Shown here: piece by piece, positions 45,241-57,357 of the stretch
Numbering within the stretch: the stretch's first letter is position 1
How the letters are laid out: each line of letters starts with the position of its first letter
From: Pipra filicauda
Lineage: Eukaryota; Chordata; Aves; Passeriformes; Pipridae
Assembly (NCBI RefSeq): GCF_003945595.2
Contig: NW_024105008.1
Location: forward strand, 1-64,000
Length of the DNA: 64,000 bases
Reading direction: 5' to 3'
Position numbers and translations under genes: made by a program
The notes under the pieces: generated by a model
The model's database searches: none
Told to the model about the DNA's origin: nothing
The model's input: only the letters and a program-made list of their open reading frames with translations

Positions 45241-46345
45241 TGGTTCTTCTCCTTCCAACATTTGTGGGCCCATTCTCTCCCTGCCTGGGATGGAGCCCCA
45301 TTGTGTTTGTGCAGGAATGGATCCATGGCCATCCTGCCACTGCCCCAATTGAATGTTGCACAAACGTCACTGCAGGCCCGACCCTGGATGCAGGAACAGT
45401 CTGGGAACTCCAGGCCTGCTGACATTCAGCAGAGCCAGGCGGGGTCCCAAAGAGCACAAGTGAGTGACTGCAACCCCTGCAGGTCTCTGGCATTGCTGGG
45501 GACAAAGGCAGGAACTGCCAGGAGCTCTGCAGAGCCCTGACAGTGCCACTGCAATCCCAAGCTGCATTGCCCGGGGCAACCCTCAGCACAGCCAAGGCCA
45601 CAACCCTTCCTGAAAGGTGTCCCTTCTGGGCAGGGCCAGGGGGACAAACCCCTCCATCTGTCCCTGCACATGTTGGGTCCAATTCTCAGCCCCCACTTAG
45701 GGACAAAGTCAGCCTACATTGGGTGTTTAGCTTTGCATTTGCTTCACTCTTTTGTGCTTCCAACACACACACACCCCAGTGTGGGCAGAGTCTGGCCCCC
45801 CAGAGAACACAAGACCTGACTAGTTGTGGCTCCTGCTGCAGGGGCTGGAACTTGGGCCACAATCTGTGCCAGGAGCAGAGAGGTCCCTCCCCACAGAAAC
45901 TTCTTGGCAATGGAGTTCTTAAGAAAAGGGGACAGGCTGTGGGGATCGCTTGCAGGGCACAGCCAAGGACGTGTCTTGACCAGTCTCCTGTTTAACATGG
46001 CCAGCTTTTTCAGCCTCTTTTCTCTCTGTTTTCTCATGCTTGGTCCTCCAGAAACCACTGTGATCCTCCCCTTGCTTTGGTTCTTTCCTAGACATCCCAT
46101 GACAAGTCTTGCCCACTCCCCAAATCCCCTTTCTGGCTGCCCATCATGAGTCTCAGACCCCAAGGCTGAATCCCCCATCCTCAGCTGCAAGGTCACCCTG
46201 AGAGGTTCTGCCATTGACCCACTTGCTTAAAGTATCATACAGATGCCTTGGAACTTCCTTGGAATTAATTTTTACCTTTTGGGCTTAGAAGGATTTCTCC
46301 AAAAACGTGGCAATTCATGTTCTCAAAAATGGAAATTCTTTGGAG
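45241..46345 (-). repeat. Duplicated block L2
   Basis: Inverted copy of 24961-26074. No gene. Confidence 0.75.
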
Positions 46346-46359
46346 AAGGACTTTGGGAC

Positions 46360-46770
46360 TTTAGACTCAAAAGAATCCCAGAATGATTTGGCTTGGAAGG
46401 GAGCTAAAAGGTCATCTGGTCCAAGTCCCTGGACATGGGCAGTAACACCTTTTACTAATTCAGGTTACTCACACTCCCTGACCTTGGACAAATGCAGGGA
46501 TGGGACATCCACTTCTCTGGAAACCTCCTCCAGTTCTTGCCACCCTGATTGTTAAATATTTCCTCCTGTTATCCAATAGAAAACTCTTCTCTTTCAGTTC
46601 AAGGCCACTGCCCCATGTTCTGCCACTACAGGCCTTGGTAAAAAGTATCCCTGTGATTTCCTTAGACTATGAGCATGACATTTTCATCTGCAAACACATC
46701 TGTGAGTGCCCAGAGATCTCCCAAGATGGGCTTTAAAGGACTCAAGCACAGGAGCACTAGAGAGGGGCTA
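46360..46770 (-). repeat. CR1 LINE 3'-end fragment at outer end of unit T2
   Basis: Reverse complement of a CR1 tail (CAGAATGATTTGGCTTGGAA, then GGATGGGACATCCACTTCTC, then CACTACAGGCCTTGGTAAAA). Partner of 24600-24960; its far end also matches 11081-11197. Confidence 0.85.
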
Positions 46771-49290
46771 AGGAGCTGTGGCCTCACTGGTTTGGAGACT
46801 GAGGACAGTACAGGACAGCCCTCAGAGGGCTTGAAGGGAGGATTTAGAGATGATGGATCCTTTTGTCAGAGTAGAAAAGAGCATGAGAAAGAAAGAATTA
46901 ATGCCAAGTGCAGCTGGGGAGGTCCAGAGTGGACATGAGGAAAAAGGAATTTCACTCCATGGAAAACGCTGTGCTGGAACACATCAGCCAGGAGGAGTGT
47001 GGATGAGGCCAAGGCTTTGTGTGTGCAGGAAGAGCCAGGGAGGACGCAGAGATGTCAGTGCAGGAAGGTGCCAGCCAGGTGGGGCAGCCGGGGGGATGAC
47101 GACAGCCTGCAGGGAAAGGGGCAGGGCATGGACACCGTAGGACAGCCTGGGCTGGAGAGGAGACAGGGAGGGGGAGAAGCTGAAAGGCCCTGACAGAGCC
47201 ACCTTCTGCAGGCCTTTGGCCATGGCTGCTGTCTGTGCCCCTGAGGCCAGGAGGAGGGGAGTGCCCCTTGCAGCCCTGGGGCCTCATGGCCTCCTTGTCC
47301 CTGCTCAGCAGCCTGGCAGGTGCCACCCCATGGGCCTGCCCTTGGCATTGCACATCCCACATCCCAGTGCCCCAGGAAGAGCCCTGAGGAATGAGGTAGG
47401 GACAGGATGTCCCTTCCCAGGGGCTGGGGGTCAGGGTTTGGTCCTCTGGATTAAGGAAACAAGTCAAGGTTTCTTCAGCATCAGAGCCACCTTTCCCTTG
47501 CTTGTCCATCCTTGGCATCACTGTCTGCAGATTTCTGCTCTAACTGGAACCTGGGGACACGTTCTCAGTTGTGTCCCTCAGTGAGACTCATTAGCACTAC
47601 AAGAAACTTTAGTGTTTCAATCTCACTTTGACTTCTTGAAAAGTTGTTTGAACTTCCTCTCAGGGACTGAGTCTCATGTAAACAACCCCAAACCCCCTGA
47701 GGGTCATGAAATGCCTGGGGCTGTTGCTGTGCTGCTGAGCTGGGCCGGGCTCCTGGCACACAGGGAGCTCCTGGCAAGCAAGAAGAGCTTCAAAGAGACA
47801 GCTCTGCCCAGGAGCAGCTCCTCTGCACAGCCCAGCAGGGCTGAGGGCACTGCCAGGCCAGCTCAGGGACACCAGCAGGGCACAGACAGAGCTTCAAGGG
47901 GCTCAGCACTGGCAGGATGGCTGAGAGCTCCCTGCAGGAGGAACCTTGGCAGGGCTGCACATGGTGAGTCTGTGGCTGCAGGGCAGTGCAGGGGTAGCTC
48001 CTGGAGGCATCTCCTAAAGCTGGCCCAGCCCCAGCTGATGGGATGCGTGAGCAGGGGCTGTTTTGGGGCACTTTGGAAGAGCTGTGGAGCTTGGGTGGCA
48101 GCCAGGGGTGCCCAGGGCTGTGGGGCAGAGCAGGGTCCTGCAGCCCAGGGTGCTGTGCTGGGCAGGGACTCTGCTGCCTGCCAGGGGCAGCTCTCAGCCG
48201 GCCCGGGGAGCTGCTCCCAGGGCTGGGGCACAAGGGCTGTGGGCAAGGAGCAAACCTGGCAGCTGAGGGAGGATCTTTTCCATGTCTTGGTGTTTGCAGG
48301 GTCAGACCTGCTCACAGCTCCACACCACTACACCATATTGAATGGAGAATTTTTTGCAAAGCTCACAAAAGACAGGGGCTACAGGAAAGGAATTAGTCCT
48401 GAGGTGTGTTTCCTGCTCAGGCATTGTAGTATAGACATTGTTCTCTCAGGTCAGGAGGCTGCACTGAAATTCCAACTCTTTTACTCTCAGAGATGAATAT
48501 TTCAGGCAGTCTCAGAAATGAGCACAGGATCCTGGGCAGTGCTGAGCCTTCCCTTGGGGGTGGGCACTCTCCTGTCCCAGCCCTTGGCTTCCCTGCAGGA
48601 GGGCTCCTGTCCTGCTCTGTCCAGCACAGCTGCACCTCTGGGCTGGCACAGGGGACACTTCACAGAGCTGCCCTTTCAAGAAGCGCTGCCCTGCTCTCAG
48701 CACAGATCTTGGTGGGGTTTTTAAAGATGAATCTGTGTGTGAAGTCCTCTTCAAGGCAGCAAGAGGGAAAGTGCAGGGCAGATGGGGAACAGTCTGAGAG
48801 GCACTGCAGCTCTCCTGGCTCTGCAATAAGCAAGGGAGAGCTCAGCCCTTCTGCCTGTCCTGGCTCAACATTCTTCAGATTTGTCATCAGAAAAATTTAC
48901 CCCTAAAAACATACACTCCTGAGTTGTTATGATTGTAACCAAAACCCCAGTCAAAATTATTTTAAGGATACACTGTTCCTGTCTCCTGCAGCCCATACTG
49001 CTCCAAGACAACAGTACAGGAATTGAACTTTTCCATCAAAGCTGGGTTCCATGTGACATCCCCTGTGGTCATGAGAGCTGTCCCAAAGCAGCTCCATGTC
49101 TGCACTGCAGCAGAGCAAAGCTGAGTCCTTGGCAGCACATGGGCAGAGCTCCTGCTCCTCACAACACCCTCAGAGAGCACAAACCAGAGAAAAGAAAGGC
49201 CTTGACTTGGAGGGGATTTCCCTGAAAACTGCACTGGCTTTGCTGAGAGGGGGCTGTCTTAATTGTTCCCTGTGCTTTCCTTCTCTGAAC

Positions 49291-49292
49291 AG
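49291..49292 (+). other. Splice acceptor before OR-D
   Basis: TTTCCTTCTCTGAACAG ends here, 21 bases before the ATG. Confidence 0.6.
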
Positions 49293-49313
49293 ACCTGTGC
49301 TAAGGAACAGCAA

Positions 49314-50282
49314 ATGTCCAACAGCAGCTCCATGGCCCAGTTCCTCCTCCTGGCATTGGCAGACAGGCGGGAGCTGCAGCTCCTGCACTTCTGGCTCTTC
49401 CTGGCCATCTCCCTGGCTGCCCTCCTGGCCAACGGCCTCATCCTCAGCGCCGTAGCCTGCGACCACCACCTGCACACCCCCATGGGCTTCTTCCTGCTCA
49501 ACCTCTCCCTCACAGACCTGGGCTGCATCTGCACCACTGTCCCCAAAGCCATGCACAATTCCCTCTGGGACACCACAACCATCTCCTACATGGGATGTGC
49601 TGCACAGCTCTTTTTCTTTTATTTCTTCATCTCAGCAGAGTATTTCCTCCTCACCATCATGTGCTACGACCGCTACGTTGCCATCTGCAAACCCCTGCAC
49701 TACGGGACCCTCCTGGGCAGCAGAGCTTGTGCCCACATGGCAGCAGCTGCCTGGGCCACTGGCTTTCTCAATGCTCTGCTGCACACAGCCAATACATTTT
49801 CCCTGCCCCTGTGCCAGGGCAATGCCCTGGGCCAGTTCTTCTGTGAAATCTCCCACATCCTCAAGCTCTCCTGCTCACAGTCCAACACCAGGGAAATTGG
49901 GCTCATTGTGGTTAGTGCTTCTTTTTGTTTTGGTTGTTTTGTTTTCATTGTTTTCTCCTATGTGCAGATCTTCAGGGCTGTGCTGAGGATCCCCTCTGAG
50001 CAGGGACGGCACAAAGCCTTTTCCACGTGCCTCCCTCACCTGGCCGTGGTCTCCCTGTTCCTCAGCACTGGCACTTTTGCCCATCTGAAGCCCCCCTCCA
50101 TCTCCTCCCCATCCCTGGATCTGGCCCTGTCAGTTCTGTACTCGGTGGTACCTCCAGCACTGAACCCCCTCATCTACAGCCTGAGGAACCAGGAGCTCCA
50201 GGATGCCCTGAGGAAACTGATAACTTGGTGTTTTTCAGAAGCAATAAACTCTCCTTCTTCTGCATGTTATGGACCTCATTAA
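49314..50282 (+). CDS. OR-D: olfactory receptor, OR14-like, intact
   Basis: 322 residues, T-type, tail SACYGPH. The start at MSNSS is preferred over the upstream in-frame Met at 49263, which lies in the presumed intron. All core motifs are intact: LHTPM, C95, C167, C177, C187, MCYDRYVAICKPLHY (116-130), KAFSTC, PALNPLIYSLRN. Private changes: Trp-Asp at residues 85-86 where the other receptors have Gln/His-Asn, which removes the NTT sequon before TM3; Gln at 189; Trp at 305. It is the functional-looking partner of OR-A. Head-to-head with OR-C and tail-to-tail with OR-E. Confidence 0.96.
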   Translation: MSNSSSMAQFLLLALADRRELQLLHFWLFLAISLAALLANGLILSAVACDHHLHTPMGFFLLNLSLTDLGCICTTVPKAMHNSLWDTTTISYMGCAAQLFFFYFFISAEYFLLTIMCYDRYVAICKPLHYGTLLGSRACAHMAAAAWATGFLNALLHTANTFSLPLCQGNALGQFFCEISHILKLSCSQSNTREIGLIVVSASFCFGCFVFIVFSYVQIFRAVLRIPSEQGRHKAFSTCLPHLAVVSLFLSTGTFAHLKPPSISSPSLDLALSVLYSVVPPALNPLIYSLRNQELQDALRKLITWCFSEAINSPSSACYGPH

Positions 50283-50384
50283 AGGCCAGTCCTGTTCTGT
50301 GCTTTATTAAAGGCCCACGACAGCTTCTCTATTTTTTACTCCTGGTAGGGGTGTTATTTTTGTAAGAATTTCTTCACACCAAAA

Positions 50385-50458
50385 AATCTTTATATATATA
50401 AATATATACGTATAAAGATACAAATATATATATATATCTTTATATATATATATATAAA
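50385..50458. repeat. TA microsatellite
   Basis: Alternating TA runs; partner of 7405-7472 with a different layout. Confidence 0.9.
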
Positions 50459-50542
50459 AACCCCACCATTTTCAATTCAGTGTTTGCCTTTCTAGCCTGG
50501 CCCACAGGCTGTACAAATTGTACTCACTGTGTGTTTAAACAA

Positions 50543-50548
50543 AATAAA
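50543..50548 (+). terminator. AATAAA polyadenylation signal of OR-D
   Basis: 261 bases after the stop; same context as at 7315-7320. Confidence 0.55.
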
Positions 50549-51281
50549 GAACTCTGCATTAGCTTGTTTGCCTGACATCTTTCCTCTCTGACTTCTCTGC
50601 AGCTGCAGGGTCGGGGCCTCTGTGCACAGCTGGGCCAGAAAAGAGTCCCAGCAGAGCAGCAGTGCCAGGGAGCAGCAGCCCTTCTCCTGCATGGCCTCCT
50701 CTCCCTTCCCTTCCACCCTGTCCTGCAGAGCCCTGTGTTGGTGGAGGCCTCAGTGCTCTGGCAGTCGGTGCCAGTCCTGCTGCAGGACTGTCCAGGGACT
50801 GCAGGCAGGGACAGCCACGGGCACTGCTGGCACAGAGCTGACCTCTGCAGCAGCACTGCCATCCTGCAGGGGCATCTCCTCAGGCCAGGGCCTCAAAGCT
50901 TCCATCTGCTTTCCACTTTGCTCTCCAGGATGTGCCCAACACAACGCCCTGCAGAGGAAACCAGCAGTGACCAGCACAAGGGGGGGAGTGCTCAGGGTGG
51001 GGGCACCCAGCAGTGCCCTGGCACAGCCAGCGCCGCTCCCAGCACTGGCCTCTCACCCCAGGCCATTGGGCTTGTTCTTCCCTCCAAGGAGGGACAGCAA
51101 ATGACCAGCTCAGGAGTCCATGTTTGCACTGCATGGACAAGACATGCCCATGTGTCACGGCTTGGGGCTGGGGGGTGGAAGGCTCAGACAAAGTTGATGC
51201 AGAAGCCGTCTCGTTGAGCTACGAGGTGCAGAAAGGACCCCCTTGCTTTCTAAAGTCCTTCTCAGAGAGGAGCCTGGGGGT

Positions 51282-51985
51282 GGCTGGATCCAGTCTCAGG
51301 CTCTGATTTTGGTTTAGATTGAAGGAATTATGGAGGTGTGATTCAATCACTTTGTCCTGCAGGTTTTAGTGATGGCAAATCAGAAATATTTCTATAAAAT
51401 GAATTATTTATTATGACAAATGAACAGAAAATTTTCCAGACAAGTGAACAGACAAAAGACCTCAATCAGAATTATTTACTACACAGTATAAAAGCAAAAA
51501 ACTCCTAGCAGTATAGTCTAAGATAGGACAGTGCAGTCTATCAAAGTCATTCTATTAAAGCAATTGGATCAAAGCCAGCAAAAAGAAACAATCCTGAAGC
51601 AGAGATTGAGGTAACTCACCCCACAAGGACAGGGGGTAGTTCCCTCTCTTTCACTTAACCCCTGGGCAGTGACCATGAAGAGCTGTCCCTGCTTCATGGC
51701 AGAAGCTCCATGCATTTCAAGGAAGTCTGGGGAAGAATCTGCCATGTGAAAGTTGGACTGGGCTTTTATAGTTATCAAGGGTTTGACTGCCAGACATATT
51801 TGCAGGCCAGGGAGCAGCTTCTCTGTCAAATCCTGCTTCAGAAAGCAGGATGTATGTTTGAAGTTTCAGGAAGCATTTTGGGTTTAGCATAATTCAACAT
51901 TAAAAACAGCACTTTGACACCAGCAGTAACTCAATACAGAGAGCTTAAATATTTTGTATTCTTTGACCATTTTTTAGGTATTATC
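51282..51985 (+). repeat. Dispersed element R2, second copy
   Basis: Direct match to 26766-27440. It starts at the base where the homology between the T units ends. No gene. Confidence 0.55.
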
Positions 51986-51989
51986 CAAG

Positions 51990-52281
51990 CAGAGCATCCT
52001 GCCAGAAACTCTCAGGGTTCCTTTGGTTCCATGAGGCCTCTCAGTGTCACAATGGACCCTTGGTTCCATGAGGTTCTGGAGTGTCACAATGATGATTTCA
52101 TGAGTTTCCACTATTTCCCAAGATTCCACTGGTTCCATGAGGCCCCTCACTGTCACAATAGCTCCTTGATTCCACGATGTTCCAAAATACCCCAAGATTC
52201 CCTTGGCTCCAAGAGGCTCCCCAGTGTCCCACCTTGATTCCAGGAGGCCCTGCAGTGTCCCAATGGCCACTCGGTTCCAGG
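51990..52281 (-). repeat. 37-bp minisatellite array
   Basis: About eight units in reverse orientation. Confidence 0.85.
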
Positions 52282-52287
52282 AGCTCC

Positions 52288-53093
52288 TGTTGTGGTTGAG
52301 CTCAGTTTCCCCATCCCCTGCTGTGCTCCGATGCCGTGAGAACTGCAGAGAAGCGAGCTGAGAACACGGCGGGCCCCGGTCCTCTTTGGTGCCCGGGGCT
52401 GCCCCGAGAGGGAGTCCCCGGCCCTGCCCCCGGAGCCGCCGCGCCGTCCCCTGAGCGCCGCTGAGGCGGCAGCGCTGGAGCGGGGCCGTGTCTGCCCGGA
52501 GCCGCCGCTGCCACGAGGCCGCCGCCGCTGCCGCTTTTGGCCCGCGCTGCCCCGCAGCCGCCCGGGACCGGCTTCCCAACACTGCCGGCGCCCGCGAGCG
52601 GAGCCGGCGCTCCTGCAGCGCCTCGGAGTCGCTGCTCCGCCGCCACAGCGGCTGCCGCCGGCGTCTGTGCCCGGAGCCGCCGCTCCCACGGGGCTGCCGC
52701 ACTCACCGCCGGGGTTGCCGCTCGCGCAGCCGCCGCTCTGCCCCGGCTGCACCGGGACCCGGCACCGCCTCGGGCCTGCGCTGCCGCCTCAGCGGCCACA
52801 GGGACACAGGGATGGGGGACCTTTGCTCTGACACTGATGGGGCCTGGCTTTGTTCTGCTGGGGTCTGGGCTTTAGGAAAGTTGCTGTTCATTTTCGTGCT
52901 CCACTGGAACACCTCCTGAATTCCAAAGGTTTCCTAATCCAGGGGGAGGGGTTTCTGTGGCATCGGAGGTGCCGCCCCTCGGGACACATTGTCAATAAAC
53001 CATCCAGCTGACTGGGATGGGTTGGCCTGGGATCAGTCAGTGCTTTGGGGAATGCTCTGTTCCGGTTGAATGTTGCCCTTTAAACTTTTACCA
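52288..53093 (+). mobile_element. Candidate CpG-rich solo LTR
   Basis: The segment starts TGTTGTGGTTGAG, ends TTTACCA, and is flanked by AGCTCC at 52282-52287 and 53094-53099. It holds a dense CpG island (about 52360-52800) and an AATAAA at 52993-52998. The start resembles the TGTCATGGTTT LTRs in this window. If correct it is an LTR with a CpG-island type promoter. The alternative is a host CpG-island promoter or first exon next to the minisatellite. Confidence 0.45.
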
Positions 53094-53099
53094 AGCTCC

Positions 53100-53289
53100 C
53101 TTATTTTCTGAAGTTTCCTTGTAAAAATGTGTTATTTCACCACCTGAGATGTGTACAGTGTCTTCTCCCTTGTAGTCTCTTTCAAAGGACTAAAAGAACT
53201 GAAGGCCTTTTTCAAATATCTGGAGGGCAGAAATTTTTGGTGCCTTTTATATTTTTCAAAGTAAAAACCCTTGCATGAGCTTGTAGCTC
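53100..53289. other. Spacer, nothing recognised
   Basis: Single-copy looking, no gene. Confidence 0.4.
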
Positions 53290-54480
53290 AAACCTGGGTC
53301 TCATAGTCCAGACTGGACGATGGGTGTGGGGAAGTGTCCCTGGACTGGACCAGGTACTCCTGTATGATACAGGTGGGAACAATCCAGAGTGGAACAGTTT
53401 GGGAACACAGGATAATCAGTCATCCCAGGAAAGCCTTGGAACATTCCCTGCCTGAATTGTAACACAAATGGAACAGTTTGGACAAAATTCCCAAATATTT
53501 TGGAAACGCCAGTCATTCCTGACCCCAGGATGGAAATTCAGCAGAGAACTAAAGCCAGTCCCCTTGTGAGCCCACACCCAGCGGGGCTGAGGGAGGCCCT
53601 GGCAGCTCCCCAGCACCTCCCTCTCAGTGGGACACCTCTGGCAGCCTCTCCCAGCTCGGGAACCCTCCAGTTTGCAACACTCCAAAGACCCTCGCTGGTG
53701 CCCAGGACAATTCTGATCCCCCTCCACAAACACTCCTCCAGCTGGGACCCTTGTCTGGTGGCAAACACAAAGGGATTGGTGGGAGTGTTTCCCTGACAAC
53801 AGGAGAATTTGGGAGAGGGACCTTTCCACACCCAACTATTGATGTGTGCACACATCTCTGCCTGGGTGTGGGTGTGAATTGACTGCGGTGGGAATGTTGT
53901 TGTGAATCTCTAATTCAGTCACTGTTAAAATTGTAGGAAATGCTTTTGAATCACTTGATAACTGTTCAATTGGTCAAGGATTAAGTGCTACTAATCTCTT
54001 TTGCCCCCTTGTCTTTGGATCCAAATCCTTTGTGCCCTGATCTTCTTGCATCCCAAGGCATTGTGTAAATAATTCCCTTTCATCAAAAAAATATATATTT
54101 TTTGTGACTTCCACTTTAAAATCTTCCTCCTTAGCTAAAGTACAAAAAAACTCTAATTAGCTGTAGAAGACTTTAAGACTTGAAAACAATCAAAGGAAGG
54201 GAAATAATTTGTTTTTCAGTGTTTAAAATAATTTGTTTTACAGTATTTTAATGGGTTCCACAGTGTGTTTGGAGCTGCATCAGTTCTCAGTCCAAGATGA
54301 GTCATGTCAGAACTGGTGAGGCTGGGGGGTGAGGAGCAAGACTGATCATCCAGGGTCAGTGTGGATCTCCTGAGGAGACACTCAGCATCAAGATCACCTC
54401 TCCTCTGAACTAAAAATATCCATTATTGAATTAAAAAAAAAAGTACAAATTTTGAAGACTTGTTTTGAAATTGCCTTGAA
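53290..54480 (-). repeat. A/T-rich dispersed element and flank, S3
   Basis: Copy of 23226-24450; a single copy of the dispersed element at about 53770-54260. No gene. Confidence 0.7.
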
Positions 54481-55330
54481 GACAATTAAAGGAAGACAAA
54501 GAGATCCTGAGGGATTTCTGCATTTTAATGAGCCCCACGGTGTGTTTGCAGCCCAGCCCATGATCCTGAGGTACTGAGAGAAGATGGAAGCAGCTGCTGA
54601 AGAAGTCAGAAGCCAAACTCCAAATGCCTTGAAGCATTGCTGGGCCCCACTGAGGGCAGGCACTGCCAAAGCCTCCCCAGGGACTCCTTGGAGCAGCTCC
54701 TTGGAGGCCAGGAGTGCAGGCAGACAAAGGCTCGGGGCAGGCCCCTGCAATGCTGAGCAAAGCCTGCCTTGGTTTTGTGGAGCACAAAGGCCAAGGGCTG
54801 AGCCCCAGGCCCTGGCCCAGCAGATCCTGTCCCTCCCGGCTGGCTCAGGGCTGTTTGGGGGGCACTGGGATGGGAGGGGGAGGAACAACCAAGGCCCAAA
54901 CCTGGGCAACCCCTGCCAGGCTGCTGAGGGAGGGGCGAGGCAGAACCCAAGGGCAGAACCTGCCAGGAAAGTGGCTTGTGGTGGCCTGAGTGGCAGAGGC
55001 AGCTGCCAGAGGCCAGGGGACAAAGGCCTGGGTGCCTTTGGGCCTTGCAGCCCTGCCAGAGCCCTTGGCCATCTCTCCTGCAGGCTGTCCTGCCCTGGCC
55101 CTGCTGCTGCTCGGGCCTTGCAGGCTGCACACACCCCTCCTGCTTTCCCACCCCCTCCCAGCAGCATTTCTAGACCCTCCCTGATGGCTCTGCACCAGCT
55201 CTGGCTGTTCCCTGGAACACTGTGGTGGTTTGACCCCCAGAAAAATCCAATTTCCAAGCTTCCCTCCACCTCCCCTGAATTTACCTCAACACCCCAGGAC
55301 AAACACAAAGCCGTGGGCTGATCCTGACTC
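54480..55330 (-). repeat. S3 C/G-rich block with small LTR-start insertion
   Basis: Copy of 21771-22740. At about 55220-55300 it is broken by a short sequence beginning TGTGGTGGTTTGACCCC, which looks like the first bases of another LTR. No gene. Confidence 0.6.
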
Positions 55331-55365
55331 CCTCTGGGTGACATCCTGCAGCACAAGGGCCCCCA

Positions 55366-55425
55366 TTGAGTGAGTTCTTTTTATTGGAGTTCCCACCCCA
55401 ATATGTGTCTTTAAACCAGGACATG
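55366..55425 (+). repeat. LTR 3'-end remnant, S3
   Basis: Matches 32110-32168; the rest of the LTR is deleted here. Confidence 0.6.
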
Positions 55426-55429
55426 TTGC

Positions 55430-55720
55430 TCAAAGGCTCCCTGAAATTTGGCATCATCCACAAAGGACTTGAAAATACATTTTGTCCCAATGTACAGAGA
55501 GGTAATAAAGATGTTTTATAGTGGTGTTCAAGGGCTGGTCACTGAGGGATTTCACCAGGAAGTTGCTGCCAAGAGGACTTTGTACCATGGATTTTATTGG
55601 ACACTCTTCATTCAACCAACTTCCCACCCACCACATCTTCCACTTCTTCAGTCCAGCTCTCACCAGTCTGGCCATAAGGAGACCACAGGAGACCATGTCA
55701 AGGGCCTTGATAAAGTCTGG
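55430..55720 (-). pseudogene. CR1 LINE ORF2 fragment, S3 copy
   Basis: Third copy of the piece at 20850 and 32180. Confidence 0.65.
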
Positions 55721-56520
55721 ACACAAAACATCCTCTTCTTTGCCCTCCCACAGGGGTTCTGAAATCCCTGCCTTGTCCTTCCCATGCCTGGCAATGGCTG
55801 CAGCAGGACTTGCCCTCTCCCCTTCCCTGCTGAGCCTGAGCAGTCTGGAACTCTGCCAACCCTCCTTGCTGCCCTGTTTGCAGACTGCTTCCATGTCTGC
55901 CTTTGCCAAGGCCCCAGGAAGCTCTGGGCTGGCTCTGGCCTTTCCAAGGGTTTGGGAGAGGTCTCCCAGTGACACTGCCCAGCCTCCTCAATATCCCTGA
56001 CACCAAAACCTTTTCTATCACCCTACAGTTCCAGAGGAGTGCCCAGGACACAACACAGGTTGTCCTGGTGGTTCTGGAGAATGAGAAGGGATTTCTTCCT
56101 CGAGGCCAACCCCTCCAATTGGATTTGAGTGCAGCTGAAAGGTTCCCTCAGCATTTTCCCCAGTGCCTCCCTGCCCTGAAGGTTTCTGGCCCTCAGGCTG
56201 GAGCTGAGGGGGTTGGGCAGGTGCCTGAGGAGGGGGTAGAACAAGGGCTGTGTCCAACTGTGCCAGGAGGGCTGTGCTGGGCAAGGATGAGGAGGCTGCA
56301 GAAAACAGTGGCACTGGGGAGGGGAGAGGAGCAGCTGGAGAGACCTTGTGCCTGCCCACGCTGGGCAGGAGCTGCCCCAGGATGGCAGCTCTGAAGCACT
56401 CCCAGGATGTCCCTGGGAACAGGAGGGGAAGAGTGGATCTGAAAATGGAACCTGGAAAGCAGAGAGCAGGAGTGTCATGGTGACACTGCAGGAGAGTTGC
56501 AGCCCTGGAGCAAGGTGACA
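55721..56520 (-). repeat. S3 3' flank of OR-E, distal part
   Basis: Copy of 20060-20850. No gene. Part of it (56150-56515) is repeated at 57870-58250. Confidence 0.7.
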
Positions 56521-56952
56521 GAAGAAGTGACCCAATACATGAGGGTCACAACAAGTGTCTGCGACAAGCAGGAAATGGTGACTGTAGATGAAAGAAATGC
56601 CCTGAGCCAGGGTGCAGCTCTGCTGGAGACAACCCTTCCAGCCCATGGGTCTTGCAGACAGCAGGGTTGGCAAACAATCCAGTGCTGGCCATGGGATGAG
56701 GCCACAGCAGGAAATACTCTGCACGTGCCAAAGGTGCAGGAAATGGCACTGATAGTGCTGGGAGCAGAGGCTGTGCTGTCCCCAGTCAGGGGACACTCAG
56801 GCTGGTGGAGCTGTAGCAGCTCCATATACTTTTTAGGGAAAACTCCATTCATAATATCTTACTGTCCTAGTTCTTTCTATCAATGGATATATATGGCTCT
56901 TAACTTTAAGTTCTTTATCTCTTTTGGCTTCTTCATGTCCTAAAAGGAGAAG
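56521..56952. other. Insertion in S3, nothing recognised
   Basis: Absent from S1 and S2 at the matching place. No gene or repeat family recognised. Confidence 0.4.
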
Positions 56953-57354
56953 ATGCAAAAAATGAGCTCGAGAGTCAGAGACACATCCTCATAGAGGTAC
57001 AGGCAATGCTCTAACTTTATTCCAAAAATACACACATTATCAAGGGTCCTACAGGGTTCACACACTCTATTCTAACTTTCTATTGGTTACATTTACTTTC
57101 ACACACTATATCTATAACTTCATTGGCTCTACTAGCCAAGGCACATTTCCAGGTCCCCCCATCTTCTGGTTTCTCACACCCTGGATAACAATCTCCTTCC
57201 TTGTTTTCCTCTATGCAGCTTTCTGATATCTGCTGCTCAAGGACACACATCTGCTGCTGGAGAACAAAGGTCCCTGCCGTCCGGCACGCAGGCTGGATTG
57301 TGCAAGCAGGCCTGATGCAGTATATGTCCTGCATCATCTAAGATTTTCTCAACA
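56953..57354 (-). mobile_element. Candidate solo LTR
   Basis: On the minus strand it runs TGTTGAGAAAATC to TTTTTTGCA, with AACCAATAGAAAG (CCAAT box) and an AATAAAG near 57018-57023. No target-site duplication found, so the ends are unsure. An open frame of 85 codons inside (57080-57337, minus) has ten cysteines but I do not call it a gene. Confidence 0.45.
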
Positions 57355-57357
57355 CCC

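Larger units (their letters stand above)
46640..51281 (+). repeat. Segmental duplication unit T2 (carries OR-D)
   Basis: Inverted copy of 6579-11197. It includes the OR 5' flank (46775-49290), the OR, the A/T microsatellite and the 3' flank. No gene other than OR-D is recognised. Confidence 0.9.

Noticed and set aside
52302..52799. Minus-strand first exon with a GGTGAGTGC donor near 52705
   Set aside because: The segment has LTR-like ends and a plus-strand polyadenylation signal, and the Ala/Arg-rich frames are those expected from any CpG-rich sequence. The donor match may be chance.
57080..57337. 85-codon Cys-rich minus-strand frame inside the LTR candidate
   Set aside because: It lies over probable promoter sequence, has no recognisable domain, and no second copy to compare.
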